Origin: DUTS01 sp050951605
GTDB lineage: Bacteria > Bacillota > Peptococcia > DRI-13 > DTU073
Assembly (NCBI GenBank): GCA_050951605.1
Contig: JBMNJJ010000009.1
Location: forward strand, 372,001-436,000
Direction: 5' to 3'
Length of the DNA stretch: 64,000 nucleotides
Shown here: piece after piece, positions 62,067 through 64,000 of the stretch
Numbering within the stretch: the first letter of the stretch is position 1
Layout: every line of letters begins with the position of its first letter
Notes under the pieces: generated by a model
Database searches by the model: none
What the model was told of the DNA's origin: nothing
What the model saw: the letters and a program-made list of their open reading frames with translations, nothing else
Position numbers and translations under genes: made by a program

Positions 62067-64000
62067 GTACAGTAGGACAAATTGAACGGGCTACTCAAAA
62101 TCGCATCATTAGATTGTTTCGAGATGAACTAGGATATAATTATCTTGGCAATTGGGAGAAACGCCCTAATAATAGCAATATTGAGGAAGAGCTTTTAAAA
62201 AGTTATCTTACAAAAAGAGGTTATAGTAATACACTGATCAATAAAGCCATATATGAGTTACAGACAACAGCAAATAACTATAATGAGAGTCTATATACTA
62301 ATAATAAAAACGTCTATAAGCTTCTTCGTTATGGAGTACAGATTAAGGCAGAGGTTGGGGAGAATTTTGAGACGGCACATTTTATTGACTGGCATTATCC
62401 AGAAAGAAATGATTTTGCGATTACCGAAGAGGTCACGGTATATGGTTATCGGGAGAAACGTCCTGACCTTGTACTTTACGTGAACGGTATTGCCATTGGT
62501 GTGGTGGAACTCAAACGTAGTATTGTCTCTATTGGTGAAGCAATTCGCCAGAATATTGTAAATCAGAAGAAAGAATTTATTGGGCAGTTTTTTTCTACGA
62601 TTCAGTTCATTTTTGCTGGAAATGATACGGAGGGTTTACGTTATGGAACGATTGGCACACAGGAAAAGTTCTTTCTGCAATGGAAAGAGGATGTAGAGGA
62701 TACCAGTTGTTTACAGCTTGATAGATATTTACTGAATTTGTGTAATAAGGAGCGGTTGCTGGAGCTAATTTATGATTTTGTTCTTTTTGATGGGGGAATT
62801 AAGAAGTTACCACGGGCTCATCAATATTTCGCAGTTAAAGCGGCACAGGAGCATGTACGGAGGCATGAAGGTGGTATTGTTTGGCATACACAGGGAAGTG
62901 GGAAGAGTATCGTCATGGTGTTTCTCGCTAAATGGATTTTAGAGAATAATCCTCATGCCCGCGTAGCGATTATTACAGATCGAGATGAGTTGGATAAACA
63001 GATTGAACGTGTTTTTCATGATGCCGGTGAAACTATTTACCGTACTTCTAGCGGTCGGGATTTGATGGCTCAACTTGCTCAAGCTAAGCCACGACTTCTT
63101 TGTTCGCTCATCCATAAGTTTGGGAAAAAAGATGTAGAGAATTTTGAAGAATTTATTAAGGAACTGGAAAGTCAGCCTTCTCAGGCGGTAGGTGAACTTT
63201 TTCTCTTTGTAGATGAGTGTCATCGTACCCAGAGCGGGAAATTACACCGGGTCATGAAGGCAATGTTGCCTAATGCTGTTTTTATTGGTTTTACAGGGAC
63301 GCCACTTTTAAAGAAAGACAAAAAGACTAGTTTAGAGGTATTTGGTAAGTATATTCACACTTATAAATTTAATGAAGCGGTTGAGGATGAAGTAGTTCTG
63401 GATTTGCTGTATGAAGCTCGCGATATTGACCAAAGAATATCTTCACCGGAACGTATTGATGCTTGGTTTAATCGTAAAACTAAAGGATTAAATGACTTTC
63501 AAAAAGCAGAACTGCGGAAAAAATGGGGTACAATGCAGAGGGTACTTAGTTCACGTTCGCGGATGGAGAAAGTTGTTAATGATATTATTTATGATTTTAG
63601 TGTTAAACCGAGGCTAAGTTCAGAAAGAGGTAACGCTATTCTTGTGGCCTCCAGGATCTATGAAGCATGTCGCTATTTTGAGTTTTTTCAAAGAACTGAA
63701 TTGAAAGGCAAATGTGCGGTGGTTACTTCCTATAATCCCAGTATAAGGGATATTGTTACTGAGGATACCGGTGCCAATACTGAAACTGAAAAAGAGTATA
63801 TTTATGAGATTTATAAAGATTTGTTGGAAAATGTAACGACAGCACCAGGTAAAACAAAAACGGAGACCTATGAAGATGAGGTAAAAGATAAATTCGTTAA
63901 AGAGCCTGCCAATATGAGACTTTTAATTGTGGTGGATAAATTATTAACTGGTTTTGATGCCCCAAGCTGTACATATTTGTATATTGATAAATCTATGCAG
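62063..64000 (+). CDS. hsdR: type I restriction endonuclease subunit HsdR, 3-prime truncated by window
   Basis: The first 646 codons of the restriction and translocation subunit; no stop is reached before the window ends. An N-terminal PD-(D/E)XK nuclease (D135, E149, K151 in RPDLVLY ... VVELKR) precedes the SF2 motor: Walker A TQGSGKS at 276-282, DECH at 384-387 and FTGTPLL. The start ATG 62063 overlaps the hsdS stop, so hsdM-S-R are one operon. Type I R subunits are typically 1000 or more residues. Confidence 0.93.
   Translation, partial: MSTVGQIERATQNRIIRLFRDELGYNYLGNWEKRPNNSNIEEELLKSYLTKRGYSNTLINKAIYELQTTANNYNESLYTNNKNVYKLLRYGVQIKAEVGENFETAHFIDWHYPERNDFAITEEVTVYGYREKRPDLVLYVNGIAIGVVELKRSIVSIGEAIRQNIVNQKKEFIGQFFSTIQFIFAGNDTEGLRYGTIGTQEKFFLQWKEDVEDTSCLQLDRYLLNLCNKERLLELIYDFVLFDGGIKKLPRAHQYFAVKAAQEHVRRHEGGIVWHTQGSGKSIVMVFLAKWILENNPHARVAIITDRDELDKQIERVFHDAGETIYRTSSGRDLMAQLAQAKPRLLCSLIHKFGKKDVENFEEFIKELESQPSQAVGELFLFVDECHRTQSGKLHRVMKAMLPNAVFIGFTGTPLLKKDKKTSLEVFGKYIHTYKFNEAVEDEVVLDLLYEARDIDQRISSPERIDAWFNRKTKGLNDFQKAELRKKWGTMQRVLSSRSRMEKVVNDIIYDFSVKPRLSSERGNAILVASRIYEACRYFEFFQRTELKGKCAVVTSYNPSIRDIVTEDTGANTETEKEYIYEIYKDLLENVTTAPGKTKTETYEDEVKDKFVKEPANMRLLIVVDKLLTGFDAPSCTYLYIDKSMQ

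Noticed and set aside
1..64000. tRNA or rRNA genes
   Set aside because: I saw no cloverleaf-like sequence or rRNA segment in the intergenic regions; a tRNA search would confirm.

Overview
The window is AT-rich chromosomal DNA from a low-GC, endospore-forming Firmicute, most likely a member of the Clostridia. Three things point there. The gene order aspS, 6S RNA, tcdA, rarA, mnmA, alaS, ireB, ruvX, DUF1292, mltG, trmR, trhP closely follows the Bacillus subtilis order. There are sporulation-associated genes (a SpoIID-type amidase enhancer, a broken spore photoproduct lyase, SigI/RsgI). Starts preceded by strong AGGAGG sites are common, and many are TTG or GTG. I cannot name the genus.

Positions 1-38.4 kb are a dense, almost entirely plus-strand housekeeping backbone. 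yebC-ruvC-ruvA-ruvB-queH is followed by the sigI-rsgI pair, a SpoIID/LytB protein, queA-tgt, yajC-secD-secF, a very long RecJ fused to a RecQ-like helicase, relA/spoT, dtd, an MBL hydrolase, hemZ, hisS and aspS. Then come the 6S RNA, a GGDEF-EAL protein, tcdA, trxA, rarA, mnmA, a PRC-barrel/zinc-ribbon/AI-2E transporter group, alaS behind an apparent attenuator, and the ireB to trhP group. Themes are recombination and repair (RuvABC, RecJ, RarA), tRNA modification (QueH, QueA, Tgt, TcdA, MnmA, TrmR, TrhP), aminoacylation (HisS, AspS, AlaS, Dtd) and Sec secretion.

Positions 38.4-47.7 kb are a variable stretch of small enzymes and hypothetical genes: a thioesterase, an esterase, an HsmA-like membrane protein, a frameshifted HAD phosphatase, two tandem secreted proteins sharing one N-terminal module plus a third-copy remnant, a frameshifted splB, and a VapBC toxin-antitoxin pair with its palindromic operator.

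Positions 47.8-64 kb look like a decaying defence island. It holds a DUF2726/topoisomerase-zinc-ribbon protein, a multiply frameshifted gene, a DUF3883 nuclease-like protein, a deleted and frameshifted superfamily-1 helicase with a C-terminal PD-(D/E)XK nuclease, and a HEPN-like/CBS gene split by a complete 2.5-kb IS21-family element with 5-bp target duplications. After these come an unrecognised 466-aa gene and a type I restriction-modification operon (hsdM with a poly-A frameshift, hsdS, and hsdR running off the window end).

All coordinates, motifs and pairings were read by eye. Family assignments rest on recognised motifs and synteny, not on database searches.
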